Part shown: positions 7,530 to 16,056 of the stretch, piece after piece
How the letters are laid out: every line of letters starts with the position of its first letter
How positions within the stretch are numbered: position 1 is the first letter of the stretch
DNA from: Streptomyces sp. YIM 121038
GTDB lineage: Bacteria; Actinomycetota; Actinomycetes; Streptomycetales; Streptomycetaceae
Direction: 5' to 3'
DNA: 64,000 nucleotides
Assembly: GCF_006088715.1 (NCBI RefSeq)
Contig: NZ_CP030771.1
Coordinates: forward strand, 3,782,001-3,846,000
Notes under the pieces: model-generated
Told to the model about the DNA's origin: nothing
The model's database searches: none
What the model saw: the letters and a program-made list of their open reading frames with translations, nothing else
Made by a program: the position numbers and the translations under genes

Positions 7530-9518
7530 ATGACGTCGACGCCACCGGGCGAGCGGCAGGGCGACCCGTCCCAGACCACCCAGCTGCGCGTGCTCTCGCA
7601 CCGGACGGGCGGCCTGCGACGCATCAAGAAGTCACTGCCGCGCTACGACTACGAGCACTACAGCCGCCTCGCGGGGCCCCTCACCCAGCCGGACCCGGCC
7701 AAGCCGTACAAGGTCCAGTACCGCTCCCTGCTCTCCCAGGAGCCGCACCGGATACGCGCGGCCCTCATGCTCGGCGCGGCGCCGCTGCTCTCCCTCGTCC
7801 TGCTCGCCTGGCTGCTCCAGCCCGAGCACTGGACGGAGCGCGACTACCCCGCGTATGACTTCCTGCCCGTGCTCGACGTCGTCATGCTCGTCTCGATCGG
7901 CTTGATCGAGTTCTTCCGCTGCATGAACGTCCTGTCCAACGCGCACGCCACGCTCGTGGCCCGCGACCCGATCCCCGTCGTGCCCGAGACCGGCACCCGC
8001 GTCGCCTTCCTCACCTCGTTCGTGCCCGGCAAGGAGCCGATCGAGATGGTCACCAAGACCCTCGAAGCGGCGGTGAGATTGCGCCACCGCGGCCTCCTTC
8101 ACGTGTGGCTGCTCGACGAGGGCGACGACCCCGAGGTCAAGGCCGTCTGCGCGCGCCTGGGCGTGCACCACTTCTCCCGCAAGGGCGTCGCGAAGTGGAA
8201 CCAGGCCAAGGGCCCGCACCGCGCCAAGACCAAGCACGGCAACTACAACGCCTGGCTGGACGCGCACGGCGACGCCTACGACTACTTCGCCTCCGTGGAC
8301 ACCGACCACGTCCCGATGCCCAACTACCTGGAGCGGATGCTCGGCTTCTTCCGCGACCCGGACGTCGGCTTCGTCATCGGCCCGCAGGTCTACGGCAACT
8401 ACGACACGTTCGTCACCAAGGCCGCCGAGTCCCAGCAGTTCCTCTTCCACGCCCTCATCCAGCGCGCGGGCAACGCCTACGGCTCGCCCATGTTCGTCGG
8501 CACCTCCAACGCGGTGCGGATCAAGGCCCTCAAGCAGATCGGCGGCCTGTACGACTCGATCACCGAGGACATGGCGACGGGCTTCGAGATCCACCGCCAC
8601 AAGAACCCGGTGACGGGCAAGAAGTGGAAGTCCGTCTACACCCCGGACGTGCTCGCCGTCGGCGAGGGCCCCAACGCCTGGACGGACTTCTTCACCCAGC
8701 AGCTCCGCTGGTCGCGCGGCACGTACGAGACGATCCTCAAGCAGTTCTGGAAGGCGCCGTTCTCGCTGCCGCCGGGCCGTCTCTTCAACTACACGATGAT
8801 GGTCATCTTCTACCCGATGTCCGCCCTGAACTGGATCCTCGCGGCCCTGAGCTGCGCCCTGTTCCTCGGCCTCGGCGCCTCCGGCGTCAACATCGACCCG
8901 ACCATCTGGCTCATGCTGTACGGCAACGCGTCCGCGCTCCAGATCGGCCTGTACATCTGGAACCGCCGCCACAACGTCTCGCCGCACGAGCCCGAGGGCT
9001 CCGGCGGCGTCGCGGGCATGGTGATGTCGGCCCTCTCGGCCCCGATCTACGCGCGCTCCCTCATGGACGCCGCGCTGCGCCGCAAGAGCAGCTTCGTGGT
9101 CACGCCCAAGGGCGACTCGGCGAGCCCGGACACGCTGTTCGGCACGTTCCGGATCCATCTGTTCTTCATCCTGGTCTTCGGCGGTTCCATCGCGGCGGCG
9201 TACGTGTACGACCACGCGCACCCGGCGATGATCATCTGGGCCACCTTCGCCCTGCTCGTCACCGCCGCGCCGATCTTCGCCTGGCGGCACGGCATGCGGC
9301 AGGAGCGGAAGAGGCCGCCGGCGCCCGCGGCGGGCGGCGGCCCCCAGGGGCCCGAGCAGCAGACCCTGCCCGCCCGGCAGTTCGCGCCGCACAGCGCGCC
9401 CCCGCACGCGCACCCGGCCCAGCACGCGCCGCAGCAGAAACCCAGCTGGGCCGCGAACCCCCCGGCCGGTCCGAATGACGACACCCTGCACATCGCCCTC
9501 GGGAGCCACGACACATGA
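7530..9518 (+). CDS. cslA: Cellulose synthase-like glycosyltransferase (GT2)
   Basis: Processive membrane polysaccharide synthase of 662 residues that should build a beta-(1,4) glycan at hyphal tips. Two helices (about 77-96 and 110-130) precede the cytosolic GT2 domain, which shows the full motif set: LLDEGDD (194-200), DTD (257-259), TED (345-347) and QQLRW (390-394). A multi-helix C-terminal pore region and a Pro/Gln/His-rich tail (about 590-660) follow. A GGGGGG run precedes the ATG. Its stop overlaps the glxA start (ATGA), so the two are translationally coupled. In S. coelicolor the equivalent protein makes the tip glycan with GlxA. Confidence 0.96.
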   Translation: MTSTPPGERQGDPSQTTQLRVLSHRTGGLRRIKKSLPRYDYEHYSRLAGPLTQPDPAKPYKVQYRSLLSQEPHRIRAALMLGAAPLLSLVLLAWLLQPEHWTERDYPAYDFLPVLDVVMLVSIGLIEFFRCMNVLSNAHATLVARDPIPVVPETGTRVAFLTSFVPGKEPIEMVTKTLEAAVRLRHRGLLHVWLLDEGDDPEVKAVCARLGVHHFSRKGVAKWNQAKGPHRAKTKHGNYNAWLDAHGDAYDYFASVDTDHVPMPNYLERMLGFFRDPDVGFVIGPQVYGNYDTFVTKAAESQQFLFHALIQRAGNAYGSPMFVGTSNAVRIKALKQIGGLYDSITEDMATGFEIHRHKNPVTGKKWKSVYTPDVLAVGEGPNAWTDFFTQQLRWSRGTYETILKQFWKAPFSLPPGRLFNYTMMVIFYPMSALNWILAALSCALFLGLGASGVNIDPTIWLMLYGNASALQIGLYIWNRRHNVSPHEPEGSGGVAGMVMSALSAPIYARSLMDAALRRKSSFVVTPKGDSASPDTLFGTFRIHLFFILVFGGSIAAAYVYDHAHPAMIIWATFALLVTAAPIFAWRHGMRQERKRPPAPAAGGGPQGPEQQTLPARQFAPHSAPPHAHPAQHAPQQKPSWAANPPAGPNDDTLHIALGSHDT

Positions 9519-11452
9519 GAGACCCCTCCAGCCGCCGGCGCGCCCGCCGGATAGCGATAGGCACCGCGGTGGTGCTGGCGCTGGCCGGTATGAACGGCCC
9601 CTGGCTGTGGCGCGTGGGCTCCGAGAAGTACCACAACTACAAGATCAACAAGCCCGAGTACAAGGCGGCGAACGGCCACTGGAAGGTCGTCGACTTCCCC
9701 GAGGAGTACCGGCAGAACACGATCCACGCGTCGCTCCTGCACACCGGCAAGATCCTGATGGTGGCGGGCTCGGGCAACAACCAGAAGAACTTCGACGAGA
9801 AGAAGTTCGACACCCGGCTCTGGGACCCCGAGAAGAACACCATCAAGAAGATCCCGACGCCCACGGACCTGTTCTGCACCGGCCACACCCAGCTCGCCGA
9901 CGGCAAGCTGCTCATCGCGGGCGGCACCAAGCGGTACGAGAAGCTCAAGGGTGACGTCACCAAGGCCGGCGGCCTGATGATCGTGCACAACGAGAACCCG
10001 GACCGGCCGATCACGCTGCCCGCGGGCACCAGGTTCACCGGCAAGAAGAACGGCAAGACCTTCGTGTCGAAGGACCCCGTCGTCGTCGAGCGCGCGAAGA
10101 AGGTCTTCGACAAGCGGACCGGCGCGTTCCTGCGCAACGACCCGGGCCTCGGCCGCATCTACGTGGAGGCGCAGGCCAGCGGCGCCAAGTACGAGACCGG
10201 CACGCAGGACAACTACCGCGTGCAGGGCCTGAGCGGCACCGACGCCCGCAACACGTACGGGATCGCGCAGAAGCTCGCCCTCGACAAGAAGGACTTCCAG
10301 GGCATCAAGGACACCTTCGAGTTCGACCCGGTCGCCGAGAAGTACATCAAGGTCGACCCGATGAACGAGGCCCGCTGGTACCCCACGCTGACCACGCTCA
10401 CCGACGGCAAGGTGCTCTCCCTCTCCGGCCTCGACGAGATCGGCCAGCTCGTGCCGGGCAAGAACGAGGTGTACGACCCCAAGACCAAGAAGTGGACGTA
10501 CACGAAGAAGATCCGCCAGTTCCCGACCTACCCGGCGATCTTCCAGCTGGCGAACGGCAAGCTCTTCTACTCCGGTTCGAACGCGGGCTACGGCCCCGCC
10601 GACGTCGGCCGCGTCCCCGGCGTCTGGGACCTGGAGAGCAACGCCTTCAAGAAGATCCCGGGCATGAGCGACCCGGACCTCCTGGAGACCTCCAACACGG
10701 TCGAGCTGCCGCCCGCGCAGGACCAGCGCTACATGGTCGTCGGCGGCGGTGGCGTCGGCGAGTCCACCGAGGCCTCCAAGAAGACCCGCATCGTCGACCT
10801 GAAGAAGCGCGACCCGCGCTTCGTGGACGGCCCCGAGCTCGGCAAGGGCACCCGCTATCCGCAGGCGTCGATCCTGCCCGACGACTCCGTCCTGGTCTCC
10901 GGCGGCTCCGAGGACTACCGCGGCCGCGGCGCCTCCAACATCCACGAGGCCCGCCTGTACGACCCGCGCAAGAACACCTTCGACCAGGTCGCCGACCCGC
11001 ACGTGGGCCGCAACTACCACTCCGGCTCGATCCTGCTGCCCGACGGCCGCGTGATGTTCTTCGGCTCCGACTCGCTGTACGACGACAAGGCGAACACGAA
11101 GCCGGGGACGTTCGAGCAGCGGGTGGAGATCTACACGCCGCCGTACCTGTACCACGGCGACCAGCCCGCGCTCGGTGCCGGCCCCAGGACCCTGAAGCGG
11201 GGCGCGTCCGGCACCTTCCCCACGAAGGACGCCGCGTCCCTCAAGTCGGCCCGGCTGATCCGGCCTTCCGCCACCACCCACGTCACGGACATCGACCAGA
11301 CGTCGATCGCCCTCGGCCTGAAGAAGTCCAAGGGCGAGATCACGGTCACCGTGCCGAAGAACCGCGGCCTGGTGGAGTCGGGCTGGTACATGCTCTTCGT
11401 GACCAATGCCAAGGGCATCCCCAGCAAGGCCCAGTGGGTGCACGTCCCCTAG
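9515..11452 (+). CDS. glxA: Copper radical oxidase, galactose oxidase-like
   Basis: A 645-residue mononuclear copper oxidase, membrane-anchored or secreted through an N-terminal basic-hydrophobic segment (RRRARRIAIGTAVVLALAGM). All active-site residues expected from galactose oxidase are visible: Cys121 in DLFCTGHTQ and Tyr289 in ARWYPTL (the crosslinked pair), the stacking Trp288, axial Tyr501 and His502 in NYHSG, and His589 in ATTHV. Kelch-like blades fill the middle and a beta domain the C-terminus. It is coupled to cslA and works with it in glycan deposition (established for the S. coelicolor and S. lividans proteins). Confidence 0.96.
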   Translation: MRDPSSRRRARRIAIGTAVVLALAGMNGPWLWRVGSEKYHNYKINKPEYKAANGHWKVVDFPEEYRQNTIHASLLHTGKILMVAGSGNNQKNFDEKKFDTRLWDPEKNTIKKIPTPTDLFCTGHTQLADGKLLIAGGTKRYEKLKGDVTKAGGLMIVHNENPDRPITLPAGTRFTGKKNGKTFVSKDPVVVERAKKVFDKRTGAFLRNDPGLGRIYVEAQASGAKYETGTQDNYRVQGLSGTDARNTYGIAQKLALDKKDFQGIKDTFEFDPVAEKYIKVDPMNEARWYPTLTTLTDGKVLSLSGLDEIGQLVPGKNEVYDPKTKKWTYTKKIRQFPTYPAIFQLANGKLFYSGSNAGYGPADVGRVPGVWDLESNAFKKIPGMSDPDLLETSNTVELPPAQDQRYMVVGGGGVGESTEASKKTRIVDLKKRDPRFVDGPELGKGTRYPQASILPDDSVLVSGGSEDYRGRGASNIHEARLYDPRKNTFDQVADPHVGRNYHSGSILLPDGRVMFFGSDSLYDDKANTKPGTFEQRVEIYTPPYLYHGDQPALGAGPRTLKRGASGTFPTKDAASLKSARLIRPSATTHVTDIDQTSIALGLKKSKGEITVTVPKNRGLVESGWYMLFVTNAKGIPSKAQWVHVP

Positions 11453-11457
11453 CCCTT

Positions 11458-11485
11458 TTGGGGGCGCGGGGAACTGCGCGAGCAA
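11458..11485. repeat. Dispersed intergenic repeat, family A (copy 1)
   Basis: GGGGCGCGGGGAACTGCGCG and flanks, six bases after the glxA stop. The same core recurs at 11555, 15291, 25990, 26099 and 56565. Confidence 0.85.
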
Positions 11486-11490
11486 CCAGT

Positions 11491-11545
11491 GAAAAGCCGC
11501 AGTCGCGTCTGCTCGGTAACTCGGCAGACGCGACTGCGGCTTTTC
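11491..11545. terminator. Bidirectional terminator between glxA and cslZ
   Basis: A perfect 22-base stem (11491-11512 and 11524-11545) with an 11-base loop. A-rich and T-rich ends (GAAAAG and CTTTTC) let it work in both directions for the converging genes. Confidence 0.92.
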
Positions 11546-11554
11546 CTCGGCTGA

Positions 11555-11582
11555 GCGCGCAGTTCCCCGCGCCCCTTAAGGG
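11555..11582. repeat. Dispersed intergenic repeat, family A (copy 2, inverted)
   Basis: The inverted mate of the 11458 copy, on the other side of the terminator and touching the stop codon of the GH6 gene. Together they form an outer inverted repeat. Confidence 0.85.
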
Positions 11583-12610
11583 GCGTTCCTCGCGAGGCCG
11601 AGTGCGTACTCGGGCCACCACTGCCCGGCCTGGGGGCCGCCACGGCAGGTCCCGTCCGACTCACCGGGGCGCTTGACCCAGAGGTACGCGTCGACCGACG
11701 GGTCGCCCGTCTTGGTGGTGGGGGCCTTGCCCAGGGACCGGCCCGGGGGGTTGCACCAAGGGTCCTTGCCCTTGCCCGTGTAGGGCCCGCGCCCATTGCG
11801 GCTCGTGTCGATGACGAACGGCTTGTCACCGACCTTGGCGGAGAGGGTCTTGCCGTAGGCCACGCTCGCCTCGGTGGTCTGGAAGTTGGAGACGTTCACC
11901 GCGAAGCCGTCGGCCTGCTCGACGCCGGAGCGCTTCAGCGGCTCGTACAGACCGTCGGGATGCGACCAGCCCGCGTTGCCCGCGTCCAGGTAGACCTTGG
12001 TGTTCTTCAGGGACTTCAGCTTGGCGATGGCGCCCTTGAGGAGGTCGTAGCGCTCCTCGTGGAACTGCTCGGGCGTGCACTTGTCGACCATGTGCAGCAC
12101 CGCGTCCGGCTCCAGGACGACCGTGGCGCCGCGGTCGCCGATGCCCTTGGCCACGCCGTCGATCCACGCCCGGTACGCGTTGCCGTCGGCGGCACCGCCC
12201 TTGGAGAACTGGCCGCAGTCGCGGTGCGGGATGTTGTAGAGGACCAGGAGCGCGTCGCGGTCGGCCTTCTCGGCCGCCTCGGTGAAGCCGCGCGCCTCGT
12301 CCTCGGGCTTCTCCGGGCCGATCCACTCGCCGACGGGCTGCTCGGCGATCTTCCGGATGAGCCCCGCCTCGTCCTTGTCGCCGTCCTTCTCGTACGTGGC
12401 GACCTGCCGCGCGGCGTTCCCGTCGGGGTTGACCCAGAACGGGTCGGTGTCCTTGGGCTGTTGCCTCACCGGACGGGTGGCCCCGTCGCCGTCCCCGTCA
12501 CCGTCGGACGAGCACCCCGCGAGGAGCAGCGCGGCCCCCGTGAGCACCACCGCGGCCGGCACCCCCCTGGCCGCGAGACCCCGCCCGCGACCTGTGTTCT
12601 TGCGGTACAT
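11576..12610 (-). CDS. cslZ: GH6 endoglucanase lipoprotein
   Basis: A 344-residue beta-1,4-glucanase of family GH6. The N-terminus is a lipoprotein signal with lipobox LAGC (Cys33) and a short Gly/Asp linker, so the enzyme should sit on the outer face of the membrane. GH6 features are HRDCGQFS (catalytic acid Asp), VVLEPDAVLHM, GNAGWSH and VKRPGESDG (base region). GAGGGGGAC lies before the ATG. It converges on glxA. In S. coelicolor the equivalent gene belongs to the csl locus and is thought to trim the CslA product. Confidence 0.94.
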   Translation of the reverse strand: MYRKNTGRGRGLAARGVPAAVVLTGAALLLAGCSSDGDGDGDGATRPVRQQPKDTDPFWVNPDGNAARQVATYEKDGDKDEAGLIRKIAEQPVGEWIGPEKPEDEARGFTEAAEKADRDALLVLYNIPHRDCGQFSKGGAADGNAYRAWIDGVAKGIGDRGATVVLEPDAVLHMVDKCTPEQFHEERYDLLKGAIAKLKSLKNTKVYLDAGNAGWSHPDGLYEPLKRSGVEQADGFAVNVSNFQTTEASVAYGKTLSAKVGDKPFVIDTSRNGRGPYTGKGKDPWCNPPGRSLGKAPTTKTGDPSVDAYLWVKRPGESDGTCRGGPQAGQWWPEYALGLARNAP

Positions 12611-12769
12611 CCAGTCCCCCTCGGGTGCACGGTCCGGTGCCCAATCCTGACATAACTACGTGCCCGTCACGAGGCCGGGAGAGCCCGCCCGAGCACCTGT
12701 AGGAGAGCTGTTACAGCCCTTCGAAGCGGGGTAGGGGACGGAGTTGGGGGGAGGCGAAGAGGAGAGGCC

Positions 12770-13591
12770 ATGCAGGCCATGCCGGACCCCGTCCCGGAGC
12801 TCAGACTGGCGCGCGCCCTCGTCGAGACCGTGATCACGGTCGCCGACGACTTCGACGTGGACCGCCATCTGCGCCGCGTCAGCCAGCTCTGCGCGGAGCT
12901 CCTGGACACGCTCGCCGCGGGCGTGATGTACACGAACGCCGAGGGCGCGGTGCGGATCGCCGCGAGCCACCGCGGCGAGGCCCTCGCCCGCGGGCTCCTC
13001 GAGGCCCAGCACATGGGCGGCCCCTGCATCGACTGCTTCGGCACCGGCAAGCCGGTGGGGCCCGTCCGGCTCGTGTCGCGGGACGCGGTGGCCCGCTGGC
13101 CGCAGTTCTCCGCCCGGGCCCGCGCCCAGGGCGTCGGTCTCGCGTTCGCGGTGACGCTGCGGGCCCGGGGGCGTGTCTTCGGCGTGCTCAACGGCTTCGC
13201 GGCGGAGTGGTGGCCGCACGGCGTGCCCGGTGCGCCGGAGGCCGAAGGGGGCCCGGCTGCGGCGCCCCAAGAGAACGGACAGAGCAGCGCGTTGGGGCTC
13301 GCGCAGGCGCTCGCCGATGCCGCGGCCGCCGGTCTGCACAACCAGCGCGCCTACGCCGAGTACCGCGATCTCTCCCGGCAGCTCCAGTCGGCGCTCAGCA
13401 GCCGCATCCGGATCGAGCAGGCCAAGGGGATACTGGCCGAGCGCTGGCGGACCGGCACCGACGTCGCCTTCGGGGCGATGCGGCGGTACGCGCGCAGGGA
13501 GCGCCTCATCGTGGACACGGTCGCCGGGATGGTGATCCGGGGGGACCTCGACGACGCGAGCCTGCGGGACGGCGAAGCGCCGCCGCCGTAG
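12770..13591 (+). CDS. GAF and ANTAR domain regulator
   Basis: A 273-residue putative RNA-binding antiterminator. A GAF sensor domain (about 20-180) contains HMGGPCIDCF and ends with GRVFGVLNGF. A linker leads to the ANTAR three-helix bundle (about 205-262) with IRIEQAKGILAERW and the later helices. GGAGAGG precedes the ATG. It stands alone, with no histidine kinase beside it, so the input is probably a ligand bound by GAF. ANTAR proteins act on paired hairpins in leader RNAs; no target can be named here. Confidence 0.93.
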   Translation: MQAMPDPVPELRLARALVETVITVADDFDVDRHLRRVSQLCAELLDTLAAGVMYTNAEGAVRIAASHRGEALARGLLEAQHMGGPCIDCFGTGKPVGPVRLVSRDAVARWPQFSARARAQGVGLAFAVTLRARGRVFGVLNGFAAEWWPHGVPGAPEAEGGPAAAPQENGQSSALGLAQALADAAAAGLHNQRAYAEYRDLSRQLQSALSSRIRIEQAKGILAERWRTGTDVAFGAMRRYARRERLIVDTVAGMVIRGDLDDASLRDGEAPPP

Positions 13592-14029
13592 CCGCTTTCG
13601 GCCCGGCCCGCGGGCCGTGCCACCTGCGGCGTTCGTCAAGCCGTGGCAAAAGGTGAGTTGGCGTCAAACTCCCCTAGGCCGGAACCGACTTCCGCTCTAG
13701 AGTCGTGGTGACGGCCCAAGCCCCCGGCCGGAGTGGAGCGTTCCGAGCTCGGCGTGACGCATGGCGTCCGCGCCCTCCAGGGCGTTCCGCACGTCTCACG
13801 ACCGCTGGACCATCCTCAAGCCTCCCGCGCCGACGCCGGGTTCCTCCCGCAGCTCGTGCGCGCGCGGTGGAGGACCGGCCCGGTCGGCGACTCCGGGGGG
13901 AGCGGGTCGTTGACCGGGCCAGGTTGTGCCCGCTCCGGGGCGCACGCCGCCCGCGCGCGGCCCCTTCGGGGGCGCGGTGACTGGTTGACAGTGTCCATGA
14001 CCACCTGCGACTCTCCCGGCGACAAGTCC
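13592..14029. other. Long intergenic stretch without a convincing gene
   Basis: About 440 bases between the ANTAR gene and the cobalamin riboswitch. A TAGAGT at 13698 could be a -10 box. Short hairpins occur (for example CGCCC-TCCA-GGGCG near 13769). Open frames through it have no family resemblance and poor start sites. It may hold the riboswitch promoter, a long leader or an unannotated small RNA. Confidence 0.5.
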
Positions 14030-14152
14030 ATACATCGAGGCGACGGTTGCCAGGAACCCGGTGCGACTCCGGGACGGTCCCGCCACTGTGACCCCGCGCG
14101 ACGCGTGGGGAAGTCAGGAACTGAACCCGTCGTCCTCCTGCCATGGGGCGTG
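14030..14152 (+). ncRNA. Cobalamin riboswitch
   Basis: The conserved core is visible: GGTTGCCAGGAACCCGGTG, then GACTCCGGGACGGTCCCGCCACTGT, and the 3' element GGGGAAGTCAGGAAC. A short hairpin (TGGGG...CCCCA at 14143-14162) then leads straight into the AAGGAG of cbtB, so control is probably at translation initiation: adenosylcobalamin binding would hide the site. The genes behind it import cobalt, the metal needed for B12, so the logic fits. Confidence 0.87.
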
Positions 14153-14178
14153 GAAACCCCAGTAAGGAGAACCACGGT

Positions 14179-14406
14179 ATGTCCGCTTCCGCTGCGCACA
14201 CCGCACCACAGACCGACACCGCCGCGATACAGTCCGCGACCATCGAGACCCGCGACTGGCTGATCGCCGCGGGCGCCGTGATCCTCGCGCTCATCACCCT
14301 GTACGCCGTCTTCATGGACAACGGCTCGCTGATCTCGGCGACCGGCGACTACCTCCACGAGTTCGCGCACGACGGCAGGCACCTCTTCGGTGCCCCCTGC
14401 CACTGA
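14179..14406 (+). CDS. cbtB: CbtB, small subunit of a cobalt transporter
   Basis: A 75-residue protein with one membrane helix (about 30-50) and the CbtB C-terminal metal motif: His residues in HEFAHDGRHLFGAPCH. AAGGAG lies 9 bases before the ATG, immediately after the riboswitch. It works with CbtA, encoded 17 bases downstream. Confidence 0.93.
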   Translation: MSASAAHTAPQTDTAAIQSATIETRDWLIAAGAVILALITLYAVFMDNGSLISATGDYLHEFAHDGRHLFGAPCH

Positions 14407-14423
14407 TCGGGGCCGCTCGCACC

Positions 14424-15254
14424 ATGACCGCGTCCCCAGAGACTCCCCCTTCCCCGAACTCCCTCACCGCTCCCCGCAGTCCGGCCCGTTCCGTCGCCTC
14501 CCCGGCGGCCTCGTCCCCCGTCCTCGCGCTGCTCGGCCGTGGTCTCGCGGCCGGGAGCCTGGGCGGGCTGGCCGCCGGGCTCTTCTCGCTGCTGCTCGCC
14601 GAACCGCTGATGGACAGGGCGATCCGCGCGGAGGAGGCCCGCTCGCAGGCGCACGAGCAGCATGACGCCGGTGCCGCCGTGCAGCACCACGAGGAGCTGT
14701 TCTCCCGCTCCACGCAGCACGCGGGCCTGGTCATCGCCCTGGTGGTGGCGGGCCTCGCGATCGGCGTGCTCTTCGCCGTCGCGTACGCGCTCGTGCACCG
14801 GCGCGATCCGCGTTCCCACCCCTGGCCGCGCGCGCTCGCCTTCTGCGCGGCCGCGTTCTGCGCGATCTCCCTCTTCCCGGCCCTGCGCTATCCGGCGATG
14901 CCGCCGGGCGTCGGGGACTCCGGCACGGTGGGCGACCGGCAGGCGATGTGGGTCGCGGCCGTCGTGATCAGTGTCCTCGGCATGTTCCTGGTGTGGCAGG
15001 TGTACGTGCGCCTGGCCGCCAGGGCCCTGCCGGTGCGGCAGCTCGCGGCGGCGGGCACGGCGGCCGCCGTCCTCGCGCTGCTGTGGGCGCTGCCGGACAA
15101 CCCGGACCCGACACCCGTGAGCCCCACGCTCCTGTGGGACTTCCGCATGCTGTCGCTCGCGTCGCACGTGCTGATGTGGGTGGTCTTCGCCGCCGTGTTC
15201 GGCGGCATCGGCCTGCGGGCCCTGCGCCCCAGAACCGGGGCGGAGGCGGCTTAG
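14424..15254 (+). CDS. cbtA: CbtA, membrane subunit of a cobalt transporter
   Basis: A 276-residue membrane protein with about five helices (near 33-55, 105-130, 145-165, 185-205 and 250-270). Between the first two is an acidic and His-bearing cytoplasmic or external segment with EQHDAG and HHEELFSR, typical of CbtA. A Ser/Pro-rich N-terminus precedes the first helix. The Shine-Dalgarno is weak, so translation probably depends on cbtB. Expression should fall when cobalamin is plentiful through the upstream riboswitch. Confidence 0.9.
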   Translation: MTASPETPPSPNSLTAPRSPARSVASPAASSPVLALLGRGLAAGSLGGLAAGLFSLLLAEPLMDRAIRAEEARSQAHEQHDAGAAVQHHEELFSRSTQHAGLVIALVVAGLAIGVLFAVAYALVHRRDPRSHPWPRALAFCAAAFCAISLFPALRYPAMPPGVGDSGTVGDRQAMWVAAVVISVLGMFLVWQVYVRLAARALPVRQLAAAGTAAAVLALLWALPDNPDPTPVSPTLLWDFRMLSLASHVLMWVVFAAVFGGIGLRALRPRTGAEAA

Positions 15255-15290
15255 GCCCGGTGGAAGTGTGGTGCGGTTCGGCAGCGCCCC

Positions 15291-15317
15291 GAAGGGGCGC
15301 GGGGAACTGCGCGACCA
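15291..15317. repeat. Dispersed intergenic repeat, family A (copy 3)
   Basis: GGGGCGCGGGGAACTGCGCGACCAGC-like copy just before a terminator stem, in a convergent gap. Confidence 0.85.
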
Positions 15318-15357
15318 GCCGCGACGGGCCCGCAGACGATCGACGGCCCGTCGCGGC
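15318..15357. terminator. Bidirectional hairpin between cbtA and the sortase gene
   Basis: A 13-base perfect stem (15318-15330 and 15345-15357) with a 14-base loop between converging genes. Confidence 0.8.
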
Positions 15358-15373
15358 AGTTCCAGCGAATCGC

Positions 15374-16054
15374 TCAGGGGCTCACCCCAGTGAGGTACGC
15401 GGAGACCACCACGTTCGCCGAGTACGTGCGGCTCGCGCGGTCGAAGGTGCCGCCGCAGGTGATCAGGCGCAGCTCGGCCCGGCCCTTTCGGCGGGGGCCG
15501 TAGGCCGTCTTCGCGTCGAAGTCGTCGCGGCCGATGACCTGGACGTCGTCCACCGTGAACTCGGCGACCGCCCCGTCGTCCCGCACCACCCGCACCTTCT
15601 CGCCGGGGCGCACGGCGCTGAGGTGGTAGAAGACGGCGGGCCTGCTCTCCGTGTCCACGTGCCCGACGAGGAGCGCGGCCCCGGCGGCCCCCGGCCGTAC
15701 CCCGCCGCCGTACCAGCCGACGACGCCCGGCTGCCCGTAGGGCGGCGGGTCGATCGCGCCGACGGCGTCCAGGCCGCGCGCCACCACCGGCGCCCGGACG
15801 CCGAGCGAGGGGACGTCCACGCGCTGCGGCCGCGCGTCCGCCAGCGGCTCGTGCGGTCCCGGCAGTTCGAGGCCGGGGGGCCGTCCGACGGCGGCGACGT
15901 CGCCGGTGGTCGGGTCGGAGAGGCCGCCGCGCACATCGGTGATCTCGTTGCCCCACAGCCAGAGGCCCACGAGCAGCACGGCCCACGCCACGCCCAGGAC
16001 GAGACGGCTCGTGCCGTGCTGGGTGCCGGCGCCTTCGGGCTCGGGCCCGGACAC
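15374..16054 (-). CDS. Class F sortase
   Basis: A 226-residue membrane transpeptidase. One N-terminal helix (LVLGVAWAVLLVGLWLWG) is followed by the sortase barrel with catalytic His in LLVGHVDT, Cys in LRLITCGGTFD and Arg a few residues later in RASRTY. I chose the GTG at 16054; it lies 2 bases after the stop of the upstream gene. Class F sortases are common in actinobacteria and their substrates are poorly known. The upstream gene encodes a secreted protein with a C-terminal helix and may be a partner. Confidence 0.92.
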   Translation of the reverse strand: MSGPEPEGAGTQHGTSRLVLGVAWAVLLVGLWLWGNEITDVRGGLSDPTTGDVAAVGRPPGLELPGPHEPLADARPQRVDVPSLGVRAPVVARGLDAVGAIDPPPYGQPGVVGWYGGGVRPGAAGAALLVGHVDTESRPAVFYHLSAVRPGEKVRVVRDDGAVAEFTVDDVQVIGRDDFDAKTAYGPRRKGRAELRLITCGGTFDRASRTYSANVVVSAYLTGVSP

Positions 16055-16056
16055 GG

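Noticed and set aside
7282..7533. An 83-codon frame before cslA
   Set aside because: It crosses the inverted repeat, lacks a Shine-Dalgarno and looks like leader sequence.
13705..14263. Small open frames in the gap before the riboswitch
   Set aside because: No ribosome binding site at the starts, no recognisable domain, and one frame runs through the riboswitch core.
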